DNA of 64,000 bases from Natrinema mahii (lineage in GTDB: Archaea; Halobacteriota; Halobacteria; Halobacteriales; Natrialbaceae), in assembly GCA_000690595.2 (NCBI GenBank), contig JHUT02000003.1:124001-188000 (forward strand), written 5' to 3'. Each line of letters starts with the position of its first letter. Within the stretch, counting starts at the first letter, position 1. Of the stretch, positions 9,102 to 17,426 are shown one piece after another. Position numbers and translations under genes: made by a program. The notes beneath the pieces were generated by a model that made no database searches, was not told the DNA's origin, and saw only the letters and a program-made list of their open reading frames with translations.

Positions 9102-9602
9102 CTACGACGGCAGCGAGACGCTGCTGACCGGTAGCTTGTGGGTCCCGTCCCAGAACTCGAGTTCGCTCACCGTCCAGCGGACGGGCTCGATCTCGCGGTC
9201 GGCCAGCCGCTTCGCCGCCGCGAGGTCGCCGCCCCGGGCGAGGGTCACGTGGGGGACGTACTCGCTGCCCTCGAGCCCCTCGACGGCGTCGAAGGCGTCG
9301 GTGAGGTCGGCGTGGATCCGCTCGAGGCCGGGGCTCTCGATGGCCAGGTAGACGACGGGCGCGGAGCCAAGCGGCGGGTCCGCGAAGTAGTCGACGCCGG
9401 TCACCGCGGCCTCGACGGCGGGCGAACCCTCGAGCGCGCGGTGGGCTCGGTGCTGGAGCTGTGCGACGTGGTCGGCCTCGCCGAGTCGCTTGAGCAGACA
9501 GGAGTGGTCCTCGCGGACGGTCTCGAACCCGATCAGGTCGGGGTGGAGCCGGTTCGCCAGTTGCCGGACGCGACCGGGGACGGGGACGTTGACGCTGTAC
9601 AC
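9102..9602 (-). CDS. 2'-5' RNA ligase-like (2H phosphoesterase superfamily) protein
   Basis: A 166-residue protein with the two-lobed 2H layout. The second catalytic motif V-P-H-V-T-L is canonical (H118-V-T120). The first is E-D-H-S-C-L (H33-S-C35), so the usual Thr/Ser at the third position is Cys, which makes activity on the standard cyclic phosphate substrate less certain. Family members act on 2',3'-cyclic or 2'-5' RNA ends. The gene is followed 46 bases upstream (at its 5' side) by a small membrane gene on the same strand and may share its transcript. Confidence 0.8.
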   Translation of the reverse strand: MYSVNVPVPGRVRQLANRLHPDLIGFETVREDHSCLLKRLGEADHVAQLQHRAHRALEGSPAVEAAVTGVDYFADPPLGSAPVVYLAIESPGLERIHADLTDAFDAVEGLEGSEYVPHVTLARGGDLAAAKRLADREIEPVRWTVSELEFWDGTHKLPVSSVSLPS

Positions 9603-9648
9603 TTCGCCCGATATTGGGACGAGACGGCTATCAGTCTGGTGGTCTCTC

Positions 9649-9834
9649 TCAGAGTCGGTCGAGCAGCCAGAGGACGATCAGGACGGCGATCGCCAGCGCG
9701 ATCAGCGGTCCCAACAGACCGATGATGGTCCCGACGATCGCCTCGAGGACTTCGATAACGAGCAAAACGGCGAGCAGTCCGAGGACGATCTTCAGCAGCG
9801 TTTCGACCTCGAGTTCGCCGCGCGTGTCGAGCAT
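9649..9834 (-). CDS. Small two-helix membrane protein (61 aa)
   Basis: Read from ATG 9834 to a stop at 9649; longer upstream frames are not credible. After a ten-residue charged N-terminus the chain is almost wholly hydrophobic: helix 1 about residues 13-30, helix 2 about 32-58, ending D-R-L. A similar small membrane protein family is common in haloarchaea, but I cannot name a function. It shares strand and spacing with the 2H phosphoesterase gene downstream (46 bases) and is divergent from the membrane winged-helix gene. Confidence 0.75.
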   Translation of the reverse strand: MLDTRGELEVETLLKIVLGLLAVLLVIEVLEAIVGTIIGLLGPLIALAIAVLIVLWLLDRL

Positions 9835-9903
9835 ACCGTTCGGTAGGTGTGACTGTCTCAAAAACGCACCGACGCGTTCGTCGGAAAACCTATCTGGAGG
9901 GCT

Positions 9904-11037
9904 ATGGCATGTCCGATAATGGACGCGAGGGGGCTGCGAGCCCTGAGTATCGTGCTGGTGGTGGTCTGTTCGGTCGTCGTCGCCGCGGCACCGGCCGGGA
10001 CCGCGGCCGACCCGGGGAGCCGACCAGCGGCGCTGCAAGCGGAGGACGAACTGGCCCTCGAGGACGCCGATCGGATCGTCCTGGACGTTTTCATCGCGGC
10101 AAACGGCTCGGCGCTGGTCACCGTCGATTACCAGTTCCGCTACGGCGAGGACGACACCTCTGAGGCGGCGTGGGAACGGCTGCGGACGGACGTCGAGTCC
10201 GACACCGAGGCCTACGCCGACGCGGAGCGGACCAAGTGGAACGAGACCGTCGCCGACGGGGCGAACGAGACCGAACAGAACATGTCGCTGTCGAACCTCT
10301 CGGTCGCGACGGAAAACGAGACCGCTCCGCAGGGGATCGGCCACGTCGAGGTTTCCTTCCAGTGGGAGTCGTTCGCGTCCGTCGAGATCAACCGGCTCAC
10401 GGCGGGGCCCGCACTCTCCGGGTTCACGCTGGACGACGACACGCGACTGCAGTTTCGCTGGCCGGCGGGCTATTCCATCTACGAGAGTGACGGCCAGCCC
10501 CAGATCGATCCGTCGCCGAGCAATCGCACCGACGACATGGTCATCTGGCGGGGCAGCGAGGTCGATTTCTCCGCGGCACAGCCGTGGGTCGTCCTGATCG
10601 AGGACGGCGACTCGAACGCGACCGCGACGCCCTCGAACGAGGGGCCGACGATGCCGTGGACGATCGTCGTTCTGGCGCTGGCCCTGCTCGCCGCCGTCGG
10701 CGTCGGCGGGTGGCTGCTCGGCCGCGAACGGACCGCCGGCAACGGGAGCGACCGCGAGGCCGGACGGCCGACACAGCCCGACGGGTCGGCCGGGCCGGCG
10801 TCGAACGCCGCCGACGGCCCGCCGCCGGAACTGCTCAGCAACGAGGAACGCGTCCTCCGCCTGCTCGAGGAACGCGGCGGGCGGATCAAACAGCAGGCGG
10901 TCGTCTCGGAACTGGGCTGGACCGAGGCCAAGACGAGTCAGGTCGTCGGCGACCTGCGCGAGGCCGACGAGATCGAGGTCTTCCGGATCGGCCGGGAGAA
11001 CGTGCTGGCCTTGCCCGAGGAGGAGACCGAGGAGTAG
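9904..11037 (+). CDS. Secreted/membrane-anchored protein with C-terminal winged helix
   Basis: A 377-residue protein; a second ATG at 9919 (M-D-A-R-G-L-R) is an equally good start. A signal peptide (hydrophobic stretch about 14-35 ending A-A-A-P-A) is followed by an Asn-X-Ser/Thr-rich extracellular beta domain with several possible N-glycosylation sites, a transmembrane helix (about 247-270, A-L-A-L-L-A-A-V-G-V-G-G-W-L-L-G), a disordered linker, and a cytoplasmic winged-helix domain (about 310-370: E-R-V-L-R-L-L-E-E-R-G-G-R-I). The layout suggests an outside-in signalling regulator that binds DNA while membrane bound. The ligand and target genes are not apparent; the arg cluster follows on the same strand. 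Confidence 0.85.
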   Translation: MACPIMDARGLRALSIVLVVVCSVVVAAAPAGTAADPGSRPAALQAEDELALEDADRIVLDVFIAANGSALVTVDYQFRYGEDDTSEAAWERLRTDVESDTEAYADAERTKWNETVADGANETEQNMSLSNLSVATENETAPQGIGHVEVSFQWESFASVEINRLTAGPALSGFTLDDDTRLQFRWPAGYSIYESDGQPQIDPSPSNRTDDMVIWRGSEVDFSAAQPWVVLIEDGDSNATATPSNEGPTMPWTIVVLALALLAAVGVGGWLLGRERTAGNGSDREAGRPTQPDGSAGPASNAADGPPPELLSNEERVLRLLEERGGRIKQQAVVSELGWTEAKTSQVVGDLREADEIEVFRIGRENVLALPEEETEE

Positions 11038-11125
11038 CCGGTCGCCCCACCGCGGCGTGTCGAGACGGGCGCCGCCGAAGCGAACTCGGAAAGGTTTTAA
11101 TACCGGGATTCCCCATTCGGTACCA

Positions 11126-11218
11126 ATGAGCCACTCCGTCGGCACCACGCTCGCCGTGCTCGGTACCGACGGGACCGTCGCCCGGCGGCGACCGCGACGA
11201 CTTCGACGGGCCGTTTGA
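11126..11218 (+). CDS. Short Arg-rich ORF upstream of argG (30 codons), possible leader peptide
   Basis: ATG at 11126 follows an AT-rich TATA-like element (about 11094-11102) at near-leaderless distance. The 30-residue product has seven Arg residues, all within its last eleven positions, and ends 147 bases before argG. A leader peptide sensing arginine supply is an attractive idea, but alternative frames of this GC-rich genome are Arg-rich anyway, and argG has its own TATA box downstream. Treat as a candidate only. Confidence 0.3.
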   Translation: MSHSVGTTLAVLGTDGTVARRRPRRLRRAV

Positions 11219-11330
11219 GCCCGTCTACTCTTTCACTCCACGTCTCCGATTCGTTCCACCCATCCCGAACTTGCAGAATTTTCGGTTAGCAGGCGCTCTA
11301 TCGGTTATTTTCGGAACGTAAACCAACGGG

Positions 11331-11337
11331 CTTAAGG
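11331..11337 (+). promoter_or_regulatory. TATA box of argG
   Basis: The sequence cttaagg sits 29-35 bases before the argG ATG, the spacing for a near-leaderless haloarchaeal transcript. A very similar box (ctttaag) precedes lysW, so the two arginine transcripts may be initiated in the same way. Confidence 0.55.
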
Positions 11338-11365
11338 TCGTCCTCTGGCTCCGTTCGAGTACGAC

Positions 11366-12568
11366 ATGACCCGCGTTGCACTCGCGTTCTCGGGCGGCCT
11401 GGACACGACCGTCTGTGTCCCGCTGCTCGAGGAGGAATACGGATACGACGACGTGATCGGCGTCACCGTCGACGTCGGCCAGCCGGCCGAAGAGTTCGAC
11501 GAAGCCGAAGAGACGGCCGAGGCGCTCGGCCTCGAACACTACGTCGTCGACGCGCGAGCGGAATTCGCTCAACTCTGTCTCGAGAGCGTTCGCGCGAACG
11601 CGACCTATCAGGGCTACCCGCTGGGAACGGCGCTTGCCCGTCCCGTGATCGCGGAAGCGATCCTGGAGGTCGCCGAGGAACAGGACTGTACCGGCATCGC
11701 CCACGGCTGTACGGGCAAGGGCAACGACCAGCTGCGCTTCGAGGCCGTCTGGCGGAGTTCGGACCTCGAAGTGATCGCCCCCGTTCGCGAACTCGGACTC
11801 ACCCGCGAGTGGGAACAGGAGTACGCCGCCGAGCGCGACCTCCCCGTCGAGGGCGGCAGCGGCGGCGACTGGTCGATCGACACCAACATCTGGAGCCGCT
11901 CGGTCGAGGGCGACGACCTCGAGGACCCCAACTACGTCCCGCCGCGTGACATCTACGAGTGGACCGACGAGCCCGGCACTGAGACCGAGGAGATCGAGAT
12001 CGCCTTCGAGAACGGCTACCCCGTCGCCGTCGACGGCGAGGAGTACGAGCCGGTCGAACTCATCGAATACCTCAACGACCTCGCCGGCAGTTACGGCGTC
12101 GGCCGCACCGACATGATGGAAGACCGCATGCTCGGGCTGAAGGTCCGCGAGAACTACGAACACCCCGGCGCGACGACGCTGCTTTCCGCCCACGAGGCCC
12201 TCGAGGGCCTCGTCCTGACCCAGGAGGAGCGCCAGTTCAAGAAACAGATCGACCAGCAGTGGTCCCAGAAGGGCTACGAGGGCCTGATCGACGCGCCGCT
12301 TGTCAGCGCGCTCGAGGGCTTCATCGACGAGACCCAACAGCGCGTGACCGGCACGGTCACGATCCGCTTCGAGGGCGGCCAGGCGCGTCCGGTCGCACGC
12401 GACAGCACGTACGCGGCCTACTCGGCCGAACACGCCTCCTTCGACACCGAGACGGTCGGGAAGATCAAACAGGAGGACGCGACCGGCGTCGCGAAGTACC
12501 ACGGCTTCCAGCGCCGCCTCGCGAACGAGGCCATCGCCGCGAACGCGGCCGACGAGGACGACGAGTAA
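11366..12568 (+). CDS. argG: Argininosuccinate synthase
   Basis: A 400-residue enzyme of normal length. The PP-loop A-F-S-G-G-L-D-T-T at residues 7-15 binds ATP, and the family motifs H-G-C-T-G-K-G-N-D and the S-I-D-T-N-I-W-S-R-S segment are present. It joins citrulline and aspartate with ATP to give argininosuccinate, the step before argH. The argH ATG follows the stop by two bases, so the two are co-transcribed. It opens the nine-gene arginine region and has its own promoter. Confidence 0.97.
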   Translation: MTRVALAFSGGLDTTVCVPLLEEEYGYDDVIGVTVDVGQPAEEFDEAEETAEALGLEHYVVDARAEFAQLCLESVRANATYQGYPLGTALARPVIAEAILEVAEEQDCTGIAHGCTGKGNDQLRFEAVWRSSDLEVIAPVRELGLTREWEQEYAAERDLPVEGGSGGDWSIDTNIWSRSVEGDDLEDPNYVPPRDIYEWTDEPGTETEEIEIAFENGYPVAVDGEEYEPVELIEYLNDLAGSYGVGRTDMMEDRMLGLKVRENYEHPGATTLLSAHEALEGLVLTQEERQFKKQIDQQWSQKGYEGLIDAPLVSALEGFIDETQQRVTGTVTIRFEGGQARPVARDSTYAAYSAEHASFDTETVGKIKQEDATGVAKYHGFQRRLANEAIAANAADEDDE

Positions 12569-12570
12569 GC

Positions 12571-14133
12571 ATGACCGAGGAGAGCGCTCACGAGGGCGGC
12601 GCGGCCGAACGGGCGATCGCGACGGACGGCGGCGAGCCGACCGACGACGAAGGCGGTGAGCGATCCACCGGATCGCGATCCTCGTCGGATCTCCGATCCG
12701 ACGGTGTCGTCCGCCGGGACCGTTTCAGCGGCGGCCCCGCCCGGAGCTTCCTCTCCTCGCTTGCGGCCGATCGGCGCATCTTCGCGGCCGACCTCGAGGT
12801 CGACCGCGCCCACACCGTCATGCTGGCCGAACAGGACATCATCGGCGAGGACGTGGCCGGCGAGATCCTGACCGCACTGGACGCGATCGAGGTCGACGGC
12901 CACGGCTCGCTGCCCGACGGCGAGGACGTCCACGAGGCCATCGAGACCGCCGTGATCGAACGCATCGGTGCCGAGGGCGGGAAGATGCACACCGCCCGCT
13001 CGCGCAACGACGAGGTCGCGGCCTGCATCCGCTATCGCCTGCGCGAGGACGTCCTCGAGGCGATCGAAACGACGCTCGCGCTGCGCGAGTCGCTCGTCGA
13101 CGTCGCCGACGCCCACCGGGAGACGATCATGCCCGGCTACACGCACCTCCAGCCCGCCCAGCCGACCACCGTGGCACACTGGGCGCTGGCCTACGAGGGT
13201 GCGGTTCGCCGCGACACCGAACGGCTGCTCGCGGCCTACGGCCGCATCAACGAGTCGCCGCTGGGCGGGGCCGCCTTCGCGGGGACGACGTTCGACATCG
13301 ACCGCGAGCGGACGGCCGACTTGCTGGGCTTCGAGGGCGTTGTCGAGAATTCGATGGACGCCGCCTCGAGCCGCGATTTCCTGCTCGAGACGACCCAGAC
13401 GCTGTCGACCCACGCGACGACGCTGTCGGGGCTGGCGGAGGACGTGATCATCTTCGCGAACCGCGGCTTCGTCGACCTGGCGGACGACTACGCCTCGACG
13501 TCGTCGATCATGCCCCAGAAGAAGAACCCGGACACGCTGGAACTGGTCCGTGCGGTCGCGGGCGACGCGGCCGGCGACGTACAGGGGCTGACGACGACGC
13601 TGAAGGGACTGCCCCGCGCGTACAACCGCGACCTCCAGCGGGCGACGACCCACGCCTGGGAGGCCGTCGACGCGGTGACCGAGGCCAGCGACGTCGCGGC
13701 CGGCGCGGTCGCGACGGCCGACTGGAACGAGGAGATGCTGGCCGCGGAAGCCGGCGAGGGCTTCTCGACGGCGACCGGCGTCGCGGACCTGCTGGCCGCC
13801 AACGGGTTGCCGTTCCGGACCGCACACGAGTTGGTGGCCGTCGCTGCCGAGGGCGGTGCGGACTACGACGCCCTCGAGTCCGCCGCGCAGGAGGTCCTCG
13901 GCGAGTCGCTCGTGGCCCACGTCGAGCGCGAGGCGGTCGAAGCGGCCCTCGACCCGGTCGAGAGCGTCGCGAGCCGCGACTCGCAGGGTGGGCCCGCCCC
14001 CGAGGCGGTCGCCCCGCAACTCGAGGCCGCACGGGAGTCGCTTTCGGCCGACACCGCCAATCTCGAGGAGCAGACCGACGCACTCGAGGCCGCCCACGAG
14101 CGGTTGCGCTCGGAGGTGAACGGCTATGTCTGA
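12571..14133 (+). CDS. argH: Argininosuccinate lyase
   Basis: A 520-residue protein started at the ATG two bases after argG. The fumarase/aspartase signature S-S-I-M-P-Q-K-K-N-P-D is near residues 310-320, and the substrate motif T-A-R-S-R-N-D-E near 146-153. It splits argininosuccinate to arginine and fumarate. Oddly, about 45 extra acidic, low-complexity residues (rich in Glu, Gly, Ser, Asp) precede the first family sequence (R-R-D-R-F-S-G-G). A strong Shine-Dalgarno-like ggaggtga lies near the end of the gene at 14112-14119. Confidence 0.96.
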   Translation: MTEESAHEGGAAERAIATDGGEPTDDEGGERSTGSRSSSDLRSDGVVRRDRFSGGPARSFLSSLAADRRIFAADLEVDRAHTVMLAEQDIIGEDVAGEILTALDAIEVDGHGSLPDGEDVHEAIETAVIERIGAEGGKMHTARSRNDEVAACIRYRLREDVLEAIETTLALRESLVDVADAHRETIMPGYTHLQPAQPTTVAHWALAYEGAVRRDTERLLAAYGRINESPLGGAAFAGTTFDIDRERTADLLGFEGVVENSMDAASSRDFLLETTQTLSTHATTLSGLAEDVIIFANRGFVDLADDYASTSSIMPQKKNPDTLELVRAVAGDAAGDVQGLTTTLKGLPRAYNRDLQRATTHAWEAVDAVTEASDVAAGAVATADWNEEMLAAEAGEGFSTATGVADLLAANGLPFRTAHELVAVAAEGGADYDALESAAQEVLGESLVAHVEREAVEAALDPVESVASRDSQGGPAPEAVAPQLEAARESLSADTANLEEQTDALEAAHERLRSEVNGYV

Positions 14134-14327
14134 GGTCGTCAGTTCGCCAGTGGCGGCGCAACACCGGCCGCAATCGCCTCCCGCCGACCGGCCGGTACGA
14201 CGACGATCCCCGCGAGGGGATCAATTACCGAACACATGATATGTCAAAGTAGACTTGCCGTAATGTAGCTCCGACGGACCGTTAGCGTGGCGTGCGGATC
14301 GTGTAATTTTGCTGTTAAGTTCGAAGG

Positions 14328-14334
14328 CTTTAAG
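14328..14334 (+). promoter_or_regulatory. TATA box of lysW operon
   Basis: ctttaag is 28-34 bases before the lysW ATG, closely matching the argG box in sequence and spacing. It implies a second promoter inside the arginine cluster for lysW and the genes after it. Confidence 0.55.
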
Positions 14335-14361
14335 GGATCCCGGCACCCACGTTGGGGTACA

Positions 14362-14526
14362 ATGACCGAATGTGTCGAGTGTGGGGCTGAGGTGTCCCTG
14401 CACGACGATCTGGAAGTGGGAGAAATCGTTGACTGTACGACCTGCGGTGCCGAGCTGGAAGTCGTCGATACCGAGCCGCCAGTCCTCGAACAGGCCCCCG
14501 AGCTGGAAGAGGACTGGGGTGAGTGA
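14362..14526 (+). CDS. lysW: Amino-group carrier protein LysW
   Basis: A 54-residue acidic carrier. Two Cys pairs (C4/C7 and C25/C28) form the zinc site, and the C-terminus ends E-D-W-G-E, the hallmark tail whose terminal Glu is attached to the substrate. In LysW pathways the glutamate or aminoadipate amino group is joined to this Glu so intermediates stay protein-bound. ATG 14362 is the correct start; the longer frame just extends into the promoter. A 79-base spacer with a small inverted repeat (gacggc/gccgtc, 14534-14554) separates it from argX. Confidence 0.95.
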   Translation: MTECVECGAEVSLHDDLEVGEIVDCTTCGAELEVVDTEPPVLEQAPELEEDWGE

Positions 14527-14605
14527 CCTTGCAGACGGCTGGGATACTGCCGTCCTCCGCTGCGACGGTTCGCGGAGCGCGTAGCGCCGCGACCCTCAAT
14601 CAGAG

Positions 14606-15493
14606 GTGGCTCGCGTGAACGTCGGCATACTCTACTCACGGATTCGCAAAGACGAGAAACTCCTGCTCAACGAGCTTCGCGAGCGCGATCACGAGATCAC
14701 GAAGATCGACGTCCGCAAGCAGACCTTCGACATTGCGGACGCGCCCGCGGCGTTCGACGGCCTCGACATCGTCGTCGATCGCTGTCTCGCCACGAGCCGG
14801 AGCCTGTACGCCACGCAGTTCTTCGAGTCGTACGGCATCCCCGTGGTCAACAGCCACGAGACGGCCGACGTCTGCGCCGATAAAGTGAAAAACAGCCTCG
14901 CGCTCGAGGACGCGGGCGTCCCGACGCCCGCGACCAAGGTTGCGTTCACCAAAGAGACTGCGATGGAGGCTATCGAGTCCTTTGGCTATCCCTGCGTCCT
15001 CAAACCCGTCGTGGGCTCGTGGGGACGCCTGATGGCCAAGATCGACTCCGAGTCGGCCGCCGAAGCGATCCTCGAACACAAGGCGACGCTCGGCCACTAC
15101 GAACACAAGGTGTTCTACGTCCAGGAGTTCGTCGAGAAGCCCGGCCGCGACATCCGCGTGCTGGCGATCGACGGTGAACCCATCGCCGGGATGGTCCGAT
15201 CGTCGGACCACTGGATCACTAACGCCGCGAAAGGCGCGGAGACGGACGTCTTCGAAATCGACGACGAGGCGCTTTCCCTCGTCGAACGAGCCACCGACGC
15301 CGTCGGCGGCGGGCTGCTCGGGATCGACCTGATGGAGACCGCGGACGGATACACCGTCCACGAGGTCAACCACACCGTCGAGTTCAAGGCCCTCGACGAG
15401 GCCGTCGAGACCGACGTCGCCGGCACCGTCGTCGACTGGCTCGAGGCCAAAGCACAGGCCGCCGATCCGGAACTCGAGGTGTCCGCCCAATGA
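14606..15493 (+). CDS. argX: Glutamate-LysW ligase (ATP-grasp, LysX/ArgX family)
   Basis: A 295-residue ATP-grasp enzyme resembling LysX: N-terminal V-G-I-L-Y-S-R-I-R-K-D-E-K, nucleotide-binding V-L-K-P-V-V-G-S-W-G-R, and a metal-site G-I-D-L-M-E plus H-E-V-N-H-T-V-E-F near the C-terminus. In haloarchaea without a separate lysine LysW route the likely acceptor is glutamate for arginine synthesis; use of aminoadipate cannot be excluded by eye. Start is uncertain: GTG 14606 is given, but GTG 14615 has gaggtg six bases upstream and gives a more typical N-terminus. Its stop overlaps argC by 4 bases. Confidence 0.93.
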   Translation: MARVNVGILYSRIRKDEKLLLNELRERDHEITKIDVRKQTFDIADAPAAFDGLDIVVDRCLATSRSLYATQFFESYGIPVVNSHETADVCADKVKNSLALEDAGVPTPATKVAFTKETAMEAIESFGYPCVLKPVVGSWGRLMAKIDSESAAEAILEHKATLGHYEHKVFYVQEFVEKPGRDIRVLAIDGEPIAGMVRSSDHWITNAAKGAETDVFEIDDEALSLVERATDAVGGGLLGIDLMETADGYTVHEVNHTVEFKALDEAVETDVAGTVVDWLEAKAQAADPELEVSAQ

Positions 15494-16566
15494 CGGTGGG
15501 CAGCGATATTGGTGCCGCGCCCGGCGCCGAGACGGTCACCGCAAGCGTCATCGGCGGCAGCGGCTTTACCGGCGGCGAACTCCTGCGACTGCTCGCCGGC
15601 CACCCCAACTTCGAACTCGTCGACGTCACGAGCCGGTCGAAGGCCGGCAAGAGCGTCGGATCCGTCCACCCGCCGCTTCGCGGGACGGACCTGCGCTTTA
15701 CCGAGCCCGACGACCTCGAGTCGGTCGACGTGCTGTTCGCCGCGACGCCCCACGGCGTCTCGATGGGGCAGATCGACCAGTTCTTCGAGATCGCCGACAC
15801 CGTCGTCGACCTCTCGGCGGACTTTCGCCTCGAGACGGAAGCGCAATACGACGAGTGGTACGACGGCCACGAGGCCCCCGAGTACCTCGAGAAAGCGGAG
15901 TACGCCCTGCCCGAGATCAACCGCGAGAACCTCGCGGGCGCGGAACTCATCGCGGGTGGCGGCTGTAACGCCACCGCGACCATTCTGGGTCTGTATCCGC
16001 TCTTCGAACACGACATCCTCGAGGGCGGCGAGCAGATCGTCGTCGACGTGAAGGTCGGCTCCTCCGAAGGGGGTGCCGGCGGCGGCGAGGCCTCGAGCCA
16101 CCCCGAGCGCTCGGGCGTCGTTCGCCCCTACGCGCCGACGGGCCACCGCCACGAGGCCGAGATCGAGCAGTTCCTCGACACCTCGGTTGCCTTCTCCTGT
16201 CATGCCGTAGACATGACCCGCGGCGCGAGCGCGACGAATCACGTCTTCCCCTCGGGACCGGTCTCGAAGGGCGACCTCTGGCAGGCCTACCGCGGCTGTT
16301 ACGAGGACGAGCCGTTCGTCCGCATGGCCGCCGGCGGCTCCGGTGTCTATCGCTACCCCGAACCGAAGGCGGTCGCCGGGACCAACCTCGCCGAGGTCGG
16401 CTTCGAACTCGATCCCTCGAACAAGCGCATCGTCGTCTTCTCGGCGATCGACAACATGATGAAAGGTTCCGCGGGCCAGGCGGTCCACGCCGCCAACGTC
16501 GCCCTGGGCCTCGAGGAGACGGCCGGACTCGAGTTCACGGGACTGCACCCCGTGGGGGCACCATGA
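15490..16566 (+). CDS. argC: N-acetyl/LysW-gamma-glutamyl-phosphate reductase
   Basis: A 358-residue NADPH-dependent semialdehyde dehydrogenase. The Rossmann loop G-G-S-G-F-T-G-G-E-L is near residues 20-29 and the catalytic Cys lies in G-G-G-C-N-A-T-A. The first 16 or so residues before the Rossmann strand are extra, and a later start is possible. It reduces the carrier-bound gamma-glutamyl phosphate to the semialdehyde. It overlaps both argX (ATGA) and argB by 4 bases, so translation is coupled. Confidence 0.95.
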   Translation: MTVGSDIGAAPGAETVTASVIGGSGFTGGELLRLLAGHPNFELVDVTSRSKAGKSVGSVHPPLRGTDLRFTEPDDLESVDVLFAATPHGVSMGQIDQFFEIADTVVDLSADFRLETEAQYDEWYDGHEAPEYLEKAEYALPEINRENLAGAELIAGGGCNATATILGLYPLFEHDILEGGEQIVVDVKVGSSEGGAGGGEASSHPERSGVVRPYAPTGHRHEAEIEQFLDTSVAFSCHAVDMTRGASATNHVFPSGPVSKGDLWQAYRGCYEDEPFVRMAAGGSGVYRYPEPKAVAGTNLAEVGFELDPSNKRIVVFSAIDNMMKGSAGQAVHAANVALGLEETAGLEFTGLHPVGAP

Positions 16567-17426
16567 CAGTAGTAGTGAAGATCGGCGGCGCACGCGCCGT
16601 CGATCCCGAAGGGGCACTTTCCGACGTCGCCTCGCTCGTCGAGAACGGCGAAGACGTCGTGTTGACCCACGGCGGTTCGACCGCCGTCGACGAAACGCTC
16701 GAGGACCTCGGAAAGGAACCCACCTACGTCGAGACGCCCGGCGGCGTCGTCGGGCGCTTCACCGACGAGGAGACGATGGACGTCTTCAAGATGGTGATGC
16801 CCGGCAAGCTCAACACGGACCTCGTGGAGAGCCTGCACAACGAGGGCGTCGACGCCGTCGGCCTCTCGGGCACGGACGGCAAACTCCTCGAGGGCAAGCG
16901 CAAATCGGCCGTCCGCGTCAAGGAAGACGGCAAGAAGAAGATCAAACGTGGCGACCACTCGGGGAAGATCGAGTCGGTCAACGCCGACCTGCTCGAGACG
17001 ACGCTTGCGGGCGGCTACACGCCCGTCGTCTCCGTTCCGATGCTCGGGAAAGAGAAGGACGGCGGCTACACCGCGGTCAACGCCGACGCCGACCGCGCCG
17101 CGGCCGCGATCGCGGGCGCGCTCGAGGCCGACCTCGTGGTGCTGACGGACGTCTCGGGGATCTACGAGGACCCCGACGACGAGTCGACCAAGATCGACTC
17201 GGCGTCGACGCCCGCGGAGTTCGAGGCGGTCACAGACGCCGCCGAAGGCTTCATGACGAAGAAGGTCATGGCCGCCGAGGAAGCCCTCGAGGGCGGTGCG
17301 TCGTCGGTCATCGTCGCGACGGCAAACGCCGACGACCCGATCTCGAGTGCGCTCGCGGGCGAGGGGACGACCCTCGAGCCCGGCGTACTCGCGGACGACG
17401 AGACGACACAGGAGGCCACAGAATGA
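16563..17426 (+). CDS. argB: Acetylglutamate/LysW-aminoadipate kinase family
   Basis: A 287-residue amino-acid kinase fold protein. It begins V-V-V-K-I-G-G-A, with the nucleotide loop T-H-G-G-S and the C-terminal V-L-T-D-V-S-G-I-Y nucleotide-binding strand. A basic insert (K-K-K-I-K-R-G-D-H) is typical of the LysZ-type, LysW-using kinases rather than free acetylglutamate kinases. It phosphorylates the gamma-carboxyl of the LysW-linked glutamate. Four-base overlaps join it to argC and argD. Confidence 0.94.
   Translation: MTVVVKIGGARAVDPEGALSDVASLVENGEDVVLTHGGSTAVDETLEDLGKEPTYVETPGGVVGRFTDEETMDVFKMVMPGKLNTDLVESLHNEGVDAVGLSGTDGKLLEGKRKSAVRVKEDGKKKIKRGDHSGKIESVNADLLETTLAGGYTPVVSVPMLGKEKDGGYTAVNADADRAAAAIAGALEADLVVLTDVSGIYEDPDDESTKIDSASTPAEFEAVTDAAEGFMTKKVMAAEEALEGGASSVIVATANADDPISSALAGEGTTLEPGVLADDETTQEATE

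Noticed and set aside
12418-14097. A 559-codon leftward frame opposite argH, and similar long frames opposite argG, argC, argB and argD
   Set aside because: The forward strand encodes recognisable enzymes with overlapping operon structure. The reverse frames have no family sequence.
14527-14605. A riboswitch or T-box between lysW and argX
   Set aside because: Only short 6-base pairings are present and no known aptamer core was recognised; an ordinary spacer is more likely.
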